Shown here: positions 56,382 through 63,407 of the stretch, in pieces | Numbering within the stretch: position 1 is the first letter of the stretch | Layout of the letters: every line of letters begins with the position of its first letter | Assembly: GCF_026168105.1 (NCBI RefSeq) | Contig: NZ_LBMW01000028.1 | Span: forward strand, 49,781-113,780 | Length of the DNA: 64,000 bases | Reading direction: 5' to 3' | From: Streptomyces hygroscopicus | Lineage (GTDB): Bacteria; Actinomycetota; Actinomycetes; Streptomycetales; Streptomycetaceae | Notes under the pieces: model-generated | The model's database searches: none | The model's input: only the letters and a program-made list of their open reading frames with translations | Told to the model about the DNA's origin: nothing | Position numbers and translations under genes: made by a program

Positions 56382-56541
56382 GTCCTGTTCCGGAGCCCCC
56401 GGGCCGACTGGAGATGCACTCCCGCGAGCCGTTCGCCAAGGCCCACCGCTTCCACGGCGCCGGGGCGTACGAGACGCTCACCACCACCGCCCACTACGCC
56501 GTGGACCCGACGGCGCCAAAACTGGTAATGCCAGCCGGCTG
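56378..56541 (+). pseudogene. 5' fragment of a probable alpha/beta-hydrolase-domain gene
   Basis: From GTG 56378 the frame reads EMHSREPFAKAHRFHGAGAY, ETLTTTAHYAVDPTAPK and then hits a stop after unrelated residues. The AGAYETL-TAHYAVDP pattern resembles the start of an alpha/beta-hydrolase-like family seen next to LLM monooxygenases, but only ~48 residues remain. It was the final gene of the operon before an IS-related deletion. Confidence 0.5.
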
Positions 56542-56839
56542 AGCCGCCACAACCGGTCACGGCGTCTACTCGGCAGGACGGGTCCGCCGTCAACCGCAGC
56601 CCGACACCATCCGCGGCGGTCGTAGAAGCGCAGCGCCCGGCCCGGGGCATGCCATACCTCGACAGCCATGGCGTCAGCGGCCTGCCACTCATGCACGACG
56701 ACATCGCCGGCAACGCACTTCGAAGTCGTGAACAGCCCTCACCCCTCCCCCTCCGGCATGAGGTCCGGGCAGGGGCGAGCCCACCCGTTCGCGGCCGGGG
56801 ACACCCCACCGACTTGGCGGGACGCGACCATCGACCTCA
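56542..56839. other. Scrambled interval with gene scraps
   Basis: No complete gene is seen. The minus strand at about 56600-56700 encodes VEVWHAPGRALRFYDRRGWC, which could be the end of an acetyltransferase, but neither boundary is recognisable. Confidence 0.25.
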
Positions 56840-56965
56840 GCAGCCCAGAGACGAGCAGGTATCGGCGGTCACACAGGGAGAGCCCACCGCCGTAGACTTC
56901 TTCCCGACCGGGAGCAGGGGCTCCAGCTTCGCCCACTGCGCATTCGTCAGATCGTGCCTCCCCAT
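56840..56965 (-). pseudogene. IS5-type transposase N-terminal fragment
   Basis: From ATG 56965 the minus strand reads MGRHDLTNAQWAKLEPLLPV then GKKSTAVG, the conserved start of IS5-family transposases, with GGGGAGG-like sequence near the start. The frame is lost after about 30 residues. Confidence 0.7.
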
Positions 56966-56966
56966 A

Positions 56967-56996
56967 AAGTGGATCTTGACACATCAAGATCCACTT
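56967..56996. repeat. 13-bp perfect inverted repeat next to the transposase fragment
   Basis: AAGTGGATCTTGA-caca-TCAAGATCCACTT. It lies immediately upstream of the transposase ATG and at the boundary to the SUKH fragment. It may be an IS end, a joined pair of IS ends, or a bidirectional terminator. Confidence 0.55.
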
Positions 56997-57515
56997 CTGA
57001 AACACGCCCTAGAAGGCTCACCGCGCTCCGCGTTCCCCCCGGAATGGCGCAAGCCGGCGCTCGGCCATGAGGCCGTCGCAGCGTGGGAGGCGGAGAACGG
57101 GGTGGGCCTTCCTGAGCCGTACAGAACCTTCGTCGCGGAGATCAGCAACGGGTCGAGCCTCGGCCCTGCAGGCGACGGTGGTCTACAGCCGCTTGGCTGG
57201 CTGCCCGGCACCTGGCCTGACCTCGGCCCACGGCAGCCAGGAAGGCCGTTAGCCTTGCAGGCGGCCTGGCACTGGGAGGACGACGAGGAGGCCACCCCCG
57301 AGGACCCGCGGATCGAAGCCGCGTTCAACAACGGATTTCTTGTTCTCGGCTCCGAGGACGGACAGTGCTTCTGGCTCCTCCTCACCGCGGGCCCCCGCTG
57401 CGGCGAGGTCTGGATGGTCTCCGACGTCGGTGCCATCGCTGCACCTGGTGACGAGGCATGGGGCTTCGAGGAGTGGGTGCGGCGCTGGCACACCGGCGAC
57501 GACTGGTGGGCCTGA
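56976..57515 (+). CDS. SMI1/KNR4 (SUKH) family protein, 5' end probably lost
   Basis: The open frame gives a SUKH-like domain: GHEAVAAWEAENGVGLPEPY, RTFVAEISNGSSLGPAGDGG, NNGFLVLGSEDGQCFWLLLT, EVWMVSDVGAIAAPG, GFEEWVRRWHTGDDWWA. SUKH proteins are frequent immunity proteins of polymorphic toxins and also occur alone. The first ~20 residues come from the palindrome/IS border, and the native start seems to be missing; TTG 56976 is the nearest usable start. No cognate toxin is adjacent. Confidence 0.6.
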   Translation: MTHQDPLLKHALEGSPRSAFPPEWRKPALGHEAVAAWEAENGVGLPEPYRTFVAEISNGSSLGPAGDGGLQPLGWLPGTWPDLGPRQPGRPLALQAAWHWEDDEEATPEDPRIEAAFNNGFLVLGSEDGQCFWLLLTAGPRCGEVWMVSDVGAIAAPGDEAWGFEEWVRRWHTGDDWWA

Positions 57516-57662
57516 ATGATCTGGAACGTGTTCGTTGGCCCCGTTCGGCCGCGGGTTCTGGCCCCAGGGGGGCGATCTTGGCGGGAGGTTGTGACCGGGG
57601 GAATTGGCCCCACTGATATGCCGACGCATGGCAGACTGCAGGCATGACGATCTCAAGGGGCA

Positions 57663-58067
57663 ATGCCGCGTAGGCCGCCCAGCACTGTGCGCGCTCGACG
57701 GCGCCGTGTCGGTGAACGGCGGGCCGAGCAGGTTGACGGTCTCGGCCGCAGTTCGCAGGCGGCGGTGACTCGGCTGGAGGCCGAGCGTCTCTGGCCTGGA
57801 GCTGTTTTCGATGCGATCGTGGCACTTGGCCGATTCCTCAAGGGCCCGGAGAGAGTGTTGTATGTCCCGTGGGCGGACTGCCCGTGCTGCGACGTGGTCT
57901 CTGCCCGTGACACGCTCCAGGAAGCCTTGATCGGGTTGCCGCCGCGGGCCCAAGCTGATCTGCGAGTCATTGTCGAACGGCTGGATGGCGAACTGCTGCG
58001 CCGGACTCTGGCGGACCCGCTGTCGCCAGCGGGTCCTTGGTGGCATCGGCGCCTGCGCGAGCGGTGA
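57663..58067 (+). CDS. Hypothetical protein with a CPCC motif
   Basis: 134 residues, basic N-terminus (MPRRPPSTVRARRRRVGERR) and a helical remainder (RLEAERLWPGAVFDAIVALG, PPRAQADLRVIVERLDGELL, AGPWWHRRLRER). WADCPCCDVVSA offers a possible metal-binding or redox Cys cluster. Coding bias is good. I do not recognise the family. Confidence 0.5.
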   Translation: MPRRPPSTVRARRRRVGERRAEQVDGLGRSSQAAVTRLEAERLWPGAVFDAIVALGRFLKGPERVLYVPWADCPCCDVVSARDTLQEALIGLPPRAQADLRVIVERLDGELLRRTLADPLSPAGPWWHRRLRER

Positions 58068-58103
58068 CGCGGTGCGGGGCAGCTGGGAGGATCAGGCCGT
58101 TCG

Positions 58104-58240
58104 CTAGTGCTCGGCGCGTGCCCGGGTGGTGGCGAGACGGTAGGAGTCCGTGCCGATCTCGATGATGTTGCCCCCGAAGGTGAGCCGGTCGGCGATGGCC
58201 GCGCAGAGCCGGGGGTCGGTGAACGTCCTGGGGCCACTTC
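58104..58240 (-). pseudogene. IS21 helper ATPase (IstB) C-terminal remnant
   Basis: The minus strand ends with FTDPRLCAAIADRLTFGG, NIIEIGTDSYRLATTRARAE, the C-terminal tail of IstB-type IS21 proteins. The ATPase motifs are missing. The fragment abuts the tRNA-like sequence at 58319. Confidence 0.7.
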
Positions 58241-58318
58241 TGACGAACACGAACTTCCCGACCCGGCAGCTGGGGCCAAGAGGCTCGGACAGCTGGGGCC
58301 GAAGAACTGGATAGCGAG

Positions 58319-58362
58319 TGTCCGAGGGGGGACTTGAACTCTCCACTCGGGCACCAGCCCAT
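58319..58362 (-). tRNA. tRNA-Leu-like 3' fragment, possible attachment site
   Basis: On the minus strand the sequence GGTGCCCGAGTGGAGAG then TTCAAGTCCCCCCTCGGACAC has the layout of a variable arm, T-arm and 3' acceptor strand of a class-II tRNA such as tRNA-Leu. No 5' half is present, and the T-stem has mismatches (GAGAG opposite CCCCC), so it is not a functional tRNA. Such 3' halves are typical remains of integration into a tRNA gene. Confidence 0.4.
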
Positions 58363-58417
58363 TAGCTAGCTGACCTGCGGGAACACGCCCCACGAGCCGC
58401 CTTCGAGGCTGTGGAGG

Positions 58418-58480
58418 TTGGTCATGCTCACCTGCCGTTTCTGCCTGTTCCTGGCCGCTGTTGGTCATGCGTTGGTCACG
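58418..58480 (+). repeat. Short repeats next to the tRNA-like sequence
   Basis: TTGGTCATGC occurs at 58418-58427 and 58461-58470, and TTGGTCACG at 58472-58480; the last overlaps a near-palindrome TTGGTCACGTGGCCAA. Clustered repeats beside an att-like site could be integrase arm-binding sites. Confidence 0.4.
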
Positions 58481-58547
58481 TGGCCAACCCGCTCTGAGCA
58501 GCGGAAAGCCCCGCCGTGCGCCACAGTCCCACACGTAGTCTTGCGCC

Positions 58548-58886
58548 ATGAGTGGACAGACGATTGATGACTACGCGATCTACTTCCAGGTCGTACCGCG
58601 AAGCCACGTTGGTGCTCTTGACTCACCGGGCGGCCAGTTCGTTGGCGGCACCTTGGAGCAGGCACGGGCATTCGCAACCCTCGCACTATCGTGGCCGGGT
58701 GTCGGCACGGCACTCATCGAGCCGTGGACTATCAAGGGCAACCGACACTTCTTGAGCGAGCGCCATGACGCGGACGGCGCGGTCAGCCACTATGCCAGCC
58801 GTGAGGACGGCGGAAGCGGGGAGTGGAGGCCGGGACCGCTGCCCTCCACGGTCCTTGATCGTCTCGGGGATACTGCCCGGCTTTGA
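58548..58886 (+). CDS. Hypothetical protein, 112 aa
   Basis: A small soluble protein: DDYAIYFQVVPRSHVGALDS, FVGGTLEQARAFATLALSWP, ALIEPWTIKGNRHFLSERHD. No domain is recognised. It is the first gene right of the att-like sequence and is followed by a terminator hairpin. Confidence 0.6.
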   Translation: MSGQTIDDYAIYFQVVPRSHVGALDSPGGQFVGGTLEQARAFATLALSWPGVGTALIEPWTIKGNRHFLSERHDADGAVSHYASREDGGSGEWRPGPLPSTVLDRLGDTARL

Positions 58887-59004
58887 AACTTCCCGTCCTC
58901 CCTGGCCGGGGGCGCATGAAAACTCCCGCCCTGCGCCAGGGGGCTGTAGGCCCCCGCTCCGGGGGACCGCTTCGAGAGTTTCGGCAGAGACCAGTAGCTC
59001 AGGT

Positions 59005-59037
59005 GATCCGGCCCCCTCCCTGCACGGGGGCCGGATC
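59005..59037. terminator. Bidirectional-looking hairpin between 58548 gene and DUF397 gene
   Basis: GATCCGGCCCCC-n9-GGGGGCCGGATC, a perfect 12-bp stem. It lies 21 bp downstream of the DUF397 stop on the minus strand and 119 bp after the plus-strand gene, so it probably ends both transcripts. Confidence 0.7.
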
Positions 59038-59057
59038 CCACAGGTGATGATGTAGTG

Positions 59058-59243
59058 CTACTGAGAGACCTCCTTCGCAGCCTCGATGAACCGGCTCCAG
59101 GAAGCCGGATTGAGACTCAGGTGACCAAATTCCCGATGCTTGGTGTCTCGCACCATGACCCGAGAGGGGTCGTTGTCTGCGACTTCGACGCAGCTATCGG
59201 ATTTCGTGTAGGAACTCGTGCGCCAATTCGGGTTCACGGCCAA
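59058..59243 (-). CDS. DUF397 protein (BldB/Scr2-like)
   Basis: A 61-residue protein with the DUF397 pattern W-(R/K)-(K/T)-S-S-(Y/F)...CVEVA...V-x-V-R-D-(T/S)-K: NWRTSSYTKSDSCVEVADN, RVMVRDTKHREFGHLSLNP, WSRFIEAAKE. It pairs with the XRE/DUF5753 gene 11 bp upstream. Such pairs are abundant in Streptomyces and influence development or antibiotic production; a toxin-antitoxin role has been proposed. Confidence 0.9.
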   Translation of the reverse strand: MAVNPNWRTSSYTKSDSCVEVADNDPSRVMVRDTKHREFGHLSLNPASWSRFIEAAKEVSQ

Positions 59244-59254
59244 GGTCCCGCCTC

Positions 59255-60109
59255 CTAATCGGTCGGCATCCTGTCGTAGTGATGGATTGCAGCGAAAATG
59301 AGGTCTCGTACAGCGGCTCCGTAGACCGCTGACTGTTTCAACAGGGCGAACGCTTTAGTGTACAGCTCGATTTCGCGTGGCTGCGTGACGGAAAACTCTG
59401 CCGAGAAGGTCTCAACTAGGACGAGTTTGTCATCGAACATCGAGAATGAGTTACCAGGCCAGATACGCAGGGGTGCAGACTTAGGGACGATGCCCAGGCT
59501 CAGCCTGGCCAGCCCCATGACCGACAACAAGCGGTCCAGTTGCCCCTTCATCACCTCCTTTCCTCCAAAGTTGCTGTACAGCGCCTGCTCGCCGAGCAAG
59601 ACGTTAAAGATTCGATCTCCTCGGTACAGGTACTGCTGACGTTCAAGCCGCTTAGCCGTGGCGGCTTCGGTGTCGTCAGGAATCTCGTAATAGTTGACGA
59701 CCTGCTTGAAGGTCTCTGCGGCGTACTCGGACGTTTGGAGCGTCCCCCATACGAGCGTCGGATGCCAGATTCGAAATACCTTAGTTTTTGAGTAGACCGG
59801 TATCGCGGCCTGCTGTCTCTTCTCTGCCCCAGTCGCCAACTGCCGGCGCCACTCAAGCCAGAGCTCGTCAATGTGCCGGACCGTGGCAATCAAGTCTTCG
59901 ATCTGCTCGGATCTGTTGGTCGTTGTGCACCAGACGCGGATGTCGTCCTCGCTGGCATTCTGCTTCCCGTTCTCGATCCGAGAGACCTTGGACTCCTGCC
60001 ATCCTGTGGCCAGCGCGAATGCCCGGCCGCTCGCGAAGCCCGCATCCTTGCGGAACCCGCGAAGCCGGGCACCCAACGCCTCTCGTGCTTCTTGTGCTTG
60101 GTTGCTCAC
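59255..60109 (-). CDS. XRE-family regulator with DUF5753 domain (Scr1/WhiJ-like)
   Basis: 284 residues. N-terminal HTH: ALGARLRGFRKDAGFASGRA, FALATGWQESKVSRIENGKQ. Residues ~95-280 are DUF5753: VFRIWHPTLVWGTLQTSEYA, YLYRGDRIFNVLLGEQALYS, SVMGLARLSLGIVPKSAPLR, NSFSMFDDKLVLVETFSAEF. GTG 60109 is chosen because homology starts there; the frame upstream is antisense to the DUF6879 gene. It is in one operon with the DUF6879 gene (7-bp gap) and DUF397 gene. Confidence 0.9.
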   Translation of the reverse strand: MSNQAQEAREALGARLRGFRKDAGFASGRAFALATGWQESKVSRIENGKQNASEDDIRVWCTTTNRSEQIEDLIATVRHIDELWLEWRRQLATGAEKRQQAAIPVYSKTKVFRIWHPTLVWGTLQTSEYAAETFKQVVNYYEIPDDTEAATAKRLERQQYLYRGDRIFNVLLGEQALYSNFGGKEVMKGQLDRLLSVMGLARLSLGIVPKSAPLRIWPGNSFSMFDDKLVLVETFSAEFSVTQPREIELYTKAFALLKQSAVYGAAVRDLIFAAIHHYDRMPTD

Positions 60110-60116
60110 CGATGGG

Positions 60117-60641
60117 TCAGGGCTTGTACTCGGCGTGAGGGATGGCGACGGCCCAGAGCAGGTCTCGCAGCCGGATGCACTCGGCCACGGTGTGAGGGTC
60201 TTCCACGATCTCTGACCCGAGAACTCGGCCTTCACGATCGAAGTGCCCCACGGCAAGAAGGCGGTCGTCGTACAGCCACCAGTCGTTCCCTCCCACGGGG
60301 AAGGCAACCCCTTCCGGCAGCCGGTGCCTCGGAAGCCATCGGATGTCCTCGCCGATCTCGATGTTGAGGTGCGTGAGCGAGTGCTCCCAAGTGACGTACT
60401 GGCTGTGGGGCTCGGTGACCACGCGAACGCGACGGACCGTCTTGCCCTCACCCGTGACGCGCTTCATCAGCGTCGTCCAGTCATCGAGCCACGAGTAGTC
60501 GTCGGGTTCGCCACGCTTCCATCGGGCGTACGGCGTGTCCTCGATGGGAGACCCGTAGTCGTCTCGCAGCTCCAGATGGAAGGCATCACGCTCGAACTGG
60601 TTGAACAGCTCGTCACGCTGTGCGGGGCTGATCAGGTCCAC
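60117..60641 (-). CDS. DUF6879-family protein
   Basis: 174 residues: RDELFNQFERDAFHLELRDD, VRRVRVVTEPHSQYVTWEHS, HLNIEIGEDIRWLPRHRLPE, WLYDDRLLAVGHFDREGRVL. This is the compact Trp/Asp-rich family commonly encoded next to XRE/DUF5753 genes in Streptomyces. GTG 60641 is supported by GGAGGAAGAC. Its 5' end overlaps the upstream gene by 29 bp. Molecular role unknown. Confidence 0.8.
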   Translation of the reverse strand: MDLISPAQRDELFNQFERDAFHLELRDDYGSPIEDTPYARWKRGEPDDYSWLDDWTTLMKRVTGEGKTVRRVRVVTEPHSQYVTWEHSLTHLNIEIGEDIRWLPRHRLPEGVAFPVGGNDWWLYDDRLLAVGHFDREGRVLGSEIVEDPHTVAECIRLRDLLWAVAIPHAEYKP

Positions 60642-61020
60642 TGTCTTCCTCCAGCAGGGCCGTGATCGAGGACTTGGGGACCTCGATGCAGGTCTCATAG
60701 TCGGGCATGCGCATCTGGCTCAGGGCTTCAGCGTCGTGCATTTCCGGGCCTTGAAGGACGCAGGTCCCCTGTTCAGTGACGATCTTGATCGGGTCGTTGT
60801 ACTTCTTGATCTCGCCAGTGGGGAGCCCGTCCTTGGTCAGGTGCTCGAACAGCTCAGTCGGCACCTCGATGACGGTCTGACCGTCCGGCACATCGAGACG
60901 CATGAGGAGTTCGTTCGCATACACCTTCCAACCTTGGATGACGTAGGTGTCCTGGTCGCTGGCGTACAGGGTGGGGCTGTCTCCCGGGGTGGAGTTCTTC
61001 CCAAGGAACCGTAGCTGCAT
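60613..61020 (-). CDS. Hypothetical protein, first gene of the DUF6879/XRE/DUF397 operon
   Basis: 135 residues. It contains two similar strand-rich blocks (TYVIQGWKVYANELLMRLDV, PDGQTVIEVPTELFEHLTKD and TCVLQGPEMHDAEALSQMRM, PDYETCIEVPKSSITALLEE), suggesting an internal duplication. No known domain is recognised. It is divergent from the 61200 gene across ~180 bp containing both promoters. Confidence 0.7.
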   Translation of the reverse strand: MQLRFLGKNSTPGDSPTLYASDQDTYVIQGWKVYANELLMRLDVPDGQTVIEVPTELFEHLTKDGLPTGEIKKYNDPIKIVTEQGTCVLQGPEMHDAEALSQMRMPDYETCIEVPKSSITALLEEDSGPDQPRTA

Positions 61021-61199
61021 GGTTGCTCTCCCGTCCGCTTCCTTGCACCGGATTGCGCGACAAGACGATGGTCGCGAGGTCGTTCGAGCCCGTCAATCGG
61101 TTTGCTGCAAACTGGCGCAATCTCCTTGGGACTTGGGCGACAGCGCCTCTACGTTCGTCTTCGGACCCAGCCTGCTGAGGCAGCACCGAGGGGAGAATC

Positions 61200-61565
61200 G
61201 TGGTGGCCAGCGTGATCCGAGAGCCTGAGACGACCAGAGAACACCTCGAAGTTGACTGGTTCAGGGACACCATCACCGTGATTCAGCTCATGGACCTCTC
61301 CCGGTCGACCCGAGCGGACATCGACGCCAGGACGGCCGAGTGCATCAGGCACCTGGAAGAACTGTTGGTCGTAGACCTGGGCGCGGACCAGGACGACGAG
61401 GTGATGGAGCTGTTCCGCCGGGCGTACAGGCACCTCGACTTGTCCAGCCGTCCGACGCCGGCCACCCCCGCCTACGACGCATTTGCCTATATGCGAGACA
61501 TGGCGACTGTCACCTTCGAACTGCTGAAGGTCTACGTGACGAAGAACGAGGGCCAGGACCAGTGA
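61200..61565 (+). CDS. DUF6415-like small helical protein
   Basis: 121 residues, all helical in appearance: IDARTAECIRHLEELLVVDL, DDEVMELFRRAYRHLDLSSR, AYDAFAYMRDMATVTFELLK. It resembles the DUF6415 group found in Streptomyces regulatory and mobile regions. The GTG start at 61200 has GGGGAG 6 nt upstream. It overlaps the next gene (GTGA). Confidence 0.65.
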   Translation: MVASVIREPETTREHLEVDWFRDTITVIQLMDLSRSTRADIDARTAECIRHLEELLVVDLGADQDDEVMELFRRAYRHLDLSSRPTPATPAYDAFAYMRDMATVTFELLKVYVTKNEGQDQ

Positions 61566-61801
61566 GCGCCAAAGCCGTACTCCGCTTCGTGAAGTACAAG
61601 ATCACCCGAGACCCCGACCGAGAGAGGACCTGGCGGGCCCGCTGCGTCTCGGGGGACGAAGAGGAGTGTGGAGCCGAGTCCATGGTGTTCGGCGGCGACG
61701 AGGACCCTATCGACTGGATGGCCGAGCACGCCAAGGAAACGGGCCACACACGCTTCGAGCGCACCTACAAGGATTACGCCCTGGTGGAGAAGGTGGAGTA
61801 G
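61562..61801 (+). CDS. Small DUF7848-like protein
   Basis: 79 residues: FVKYKITRDPDRERTWRARC, VSGDEEECGAESMVFGGDED, DWMAEHAKETGHTRFERTYK. Two conserved Cys in the first half and a W-x(3)-H-x(2)-x-T-GH pattern resemble small proteins of the DUF7848 type common in Streptomyces mobile regions. GTG start overlaps the previous stop; its TAG overlaps the next GTG. Confidence 0.65.
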   Translation: MSAKAVLRFVKYKITRDPDRERTWRARCVSGDEEECGAESMVFGGDEDPIDWMAEHAKETGHTRFERTYKDYALVEKVE

Positions 61802-61995
61802 TGGCAAGCCGACCGAGCAGGCCGATGAGTTGGGGCTGGTGCGTCCACGGCCGGCACTGGGCGATGGTCGTTTTCATAGGCCCGGTCGAGTCGGACGGCA
61901 TGCAAGCCCCCGTACACGCCTGTGAAGGCTGCTGCGCATACATGCGGAACTTCGTCCGCAACTACAACAGGCATCGAGACAGGCAACCGGCCTAA
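61801..61995 (+). CDS. Small Cys-containing protein, 64 aa
   Basis: 64 residues: MSWGWCVHGRHWAMVVFIGP, APVHACEGCCAYMRNFVRNY. The C-x(2)-CC cluster plus upstream Cys/His suggests a small zinc-binding protein. It starts at a GTG overlapping the preceding TAG, so the three small genes 61200-61995 are translationally chained. Confidence 0.6.
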   Translation: MASRPSRPMSWGWCVHGRHWAMVVFIGPVESDGMQAPVHACEGCCAYMRNFVRNYNRHRDRQPA

Positions 61996-62127
61996 AAGCT
62001 CCCGCCCATCTGCCTCCCCCGACGGATGGGCGGGGTTCAACGCCCACCCCCGGCCTGGGACGTCACGGTCGGGGCCGGGGGTGGGTCAGCAAGTGCACAT
62101 CAGATCAGAGGAAGAAGGGACTTCCGA

Positions 62128-62565
62128 ATGACTGTGGCACCCGAAAGGCCCGTCTCCCTGCTCCAGGGCAGGGACCTGGTGTCGCCCGAGCTGTTCGCGC
62201 GCCTGGTGGACTTCTGCGCCGAGGAGTACGGACACGAACGGTCGATGGCCGACCGCATCATGAACGAGGCCCTGGCGTTCATCGACGTCATGGGCAAGAC
62301 CGGTGAGGGCATGTCCCCCTCTCAGATCGTTGACCCCGGCTGGCACACCTTCATGCTCCACACCGAGGAGTACGCCGCCTTCTGCACGGAGCAGTACGGC
62401 CGGTTCATCCACCACGCCCCGAAGAGCCGCTACCGGGACAAGGCAACGATGGTCGACGTCGTGGCCAAGATCCGCGCCCACGGCTACGAGGTGGACGAGT
62501 CCCTGTGGGGCACCAAGGCCGACTGCAACGAACCGACGTGCTGCGGCGACGGCCCGTGCTGCTGA
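62128..62565 (+). CDS. Glycine-rich-domain-protein-like (GRDP-like) protein with Cys-rich tail
   Basis: 145 residues. The central motif VDPGWHTFMLHTEEYAAFCT, EQYGRFIHHAPKSR matches the W-H-x(2)-(I/L/M)-x-x-T-x(2)-Y-x(2)-F-C...(F/I)-(I/L)-H-H pattern of GRDP-like proteins. The C-terminus is a 13-residue CNEPTCCGDGPCC with five Cys, which could bind metal or be modified. Preceded by a GAAGAAGGGA purine tract. Function unknown; the pattern also occurs near natural-product and mobile loci in Streptomyces. Confidence 0.6.
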   Translation: MTVAPERPVSLLQGRDLVSPELFARLVDFCAEEYGHERSMADRIMNEALAFIDVMGKTGEGMSPSQIVDPGWHTFMLHTEEYAAFCTEQYGRFIHHAPKSRYRDKATMVDVVAKIRAHGYEVDESLWGTKADCNEPTCCGDGPCC

Positions 62566-62642
62566 GGCCGGCCGCTGTCAGTGCCAGCCGCTAGAGTCCG
62601 GCCCTCACGATCCGGAACTCTAGGTATAAAAGGGGAATTTTC

Positions 62643-63071
62643 ATGGCAACTGCCGAAGGAGCGAAGGGTCGGGGCCGTTTCACGGCCTTCTCCATGTTCG
62701 GACCCGTCTTCGGCCACGCGAGCACTCTTGTAGATGACCAACAGGTTGCCTCCGTCGGTCCTCTGACCCCCGGAATCGAGTGGCGCCTGCTCTGGCGAGT
62801 GGCAGAGAGGTGCTGTCGGGCGGGAGAAGGGGAAGTGGCACACGCCCGGTGGATCATCACCCAGGCGAACCGCGCGTTCATCTGCGGCAGTGACGTCGTC
62901 GTGAAGCTCTCCGACTCCGATTGGGAGATGGAGCCTGGTGGTCGACTCGTGGAACTCGGCGCCCCCTGGTGCAACCAGGACGTTTTGGTCACCGGCAACC
63001 TCACAGTGCCGGACCTCACCGCCGAGCAGATCGCCCCGAAGTTCACCTACTACCCGCACTACGCGGGATGA
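62643..63071 (+). CDS. Hypothetical protein, 142 aa
   Basis: Soluble: FTAFSMFGPVFGHASTLVDD, IEWRLLWRVAERCCRAGEGE, WIITQANRAFICGSDVVVKL, QIAPKFTYYPHYAG. The start has AAGGGGAA and an AT-rich stretch (aggtataaaagg) just upstream that could be a -10 region. I do not recognise the family. Confidence 0.6.
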   Translation: MATAEGAKGRGRFTAFSMFGPVFGHASTLVDDQQVASVGPLTPGIEWRLLWRVAERCCRAGEGEVAHARWIITQANRAFICGSDVVVKLSDSDWEMEPGGRLVELGAPWCNQDVLVTGNLTVPDLTAEQIAPKFTYYPHYAG

Positions 63072-63155
63072 CGCCCCGACCACTCTCGCTCTCGCAAAGG
63101 TCAAGTGGCCGAGGCGCCTGGCTCCCCACCACCATCAGATGAAGGGAACTCACCT

Positions 63156-63251
63156 ATGAGGGTAGACCTTCCGGCGACAACACCGGGGCCTGATCCGCCG
63201 GGCGGTCCTCCACCGGCCCGGCCGCAAGGTACCCAGCACAAGCCCCGCTGA
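63156..63251 (+). CDS. Possible 31-codon Pro-rich peptide
   Basis: ATG 63156 is preceded by GAAGGGA at suitable spacing. The product is Pro/Gly-rich (LPATTPGPDPPGGPPPARPQ). The length and composition make a chance ORF quite possible. Otherwise 63072-63333 shows no gene. Confidence 0.3.
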   Translation: MRVDLPATTPGPDPPGGPPPARPQGTQHKPR

Positions 63252-63333
63252 GCCGCCCTCTGGGCATCAGCCTCGGAAGGAGTGAATTAGGCTCCATGAC
63301 TGCCAATGGGACGCCGCCGTGTCCCGGAGGCCA

Positions 63334-63366
63334 GAAACCCCCCGCAGTTCGGATGCGGGGGGTTTC
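63334..63366. terminator. Rho-independent-type terminator
   Basis: GAAACCCCCCGCA-gttcgga-TGCGGGGGGTTTC, a 13-bp perfect stem with 7-nt loop; the stem ends in a T-run on both strands. It is the strongest terminator in the window, placed to end the 62128-63251 transcript on the plus strand and the 63408 gene on the minus strand. Confidence 0.85.
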
Positions 63367-63407
63367 TCCATTGTGACGCCTGCCAGAAGTCAGGAACGCT
63401 TTGCTGG

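Noticed and set aside
58319..58362. Complete tRNA gene
   Set aside because: Only a 3' half can be aligned to a tRNA fold, the T-stem is mismatched and no anticodon arm is formed.
58418..58480. CRISPR-like direct repeats
   Set aside because: Only three short, irregularly spaced copies; no array-type spacing. No CRISPR array was seen anywhere in the window.
62128..62565. RiPP precursor interpretation of the Cys-rich C-terminus
   Set aside because: The protein has a 130-residue folded domain, and no lanthionine, radical-SAM or YcaO maturation gene is visible nearby in the window.
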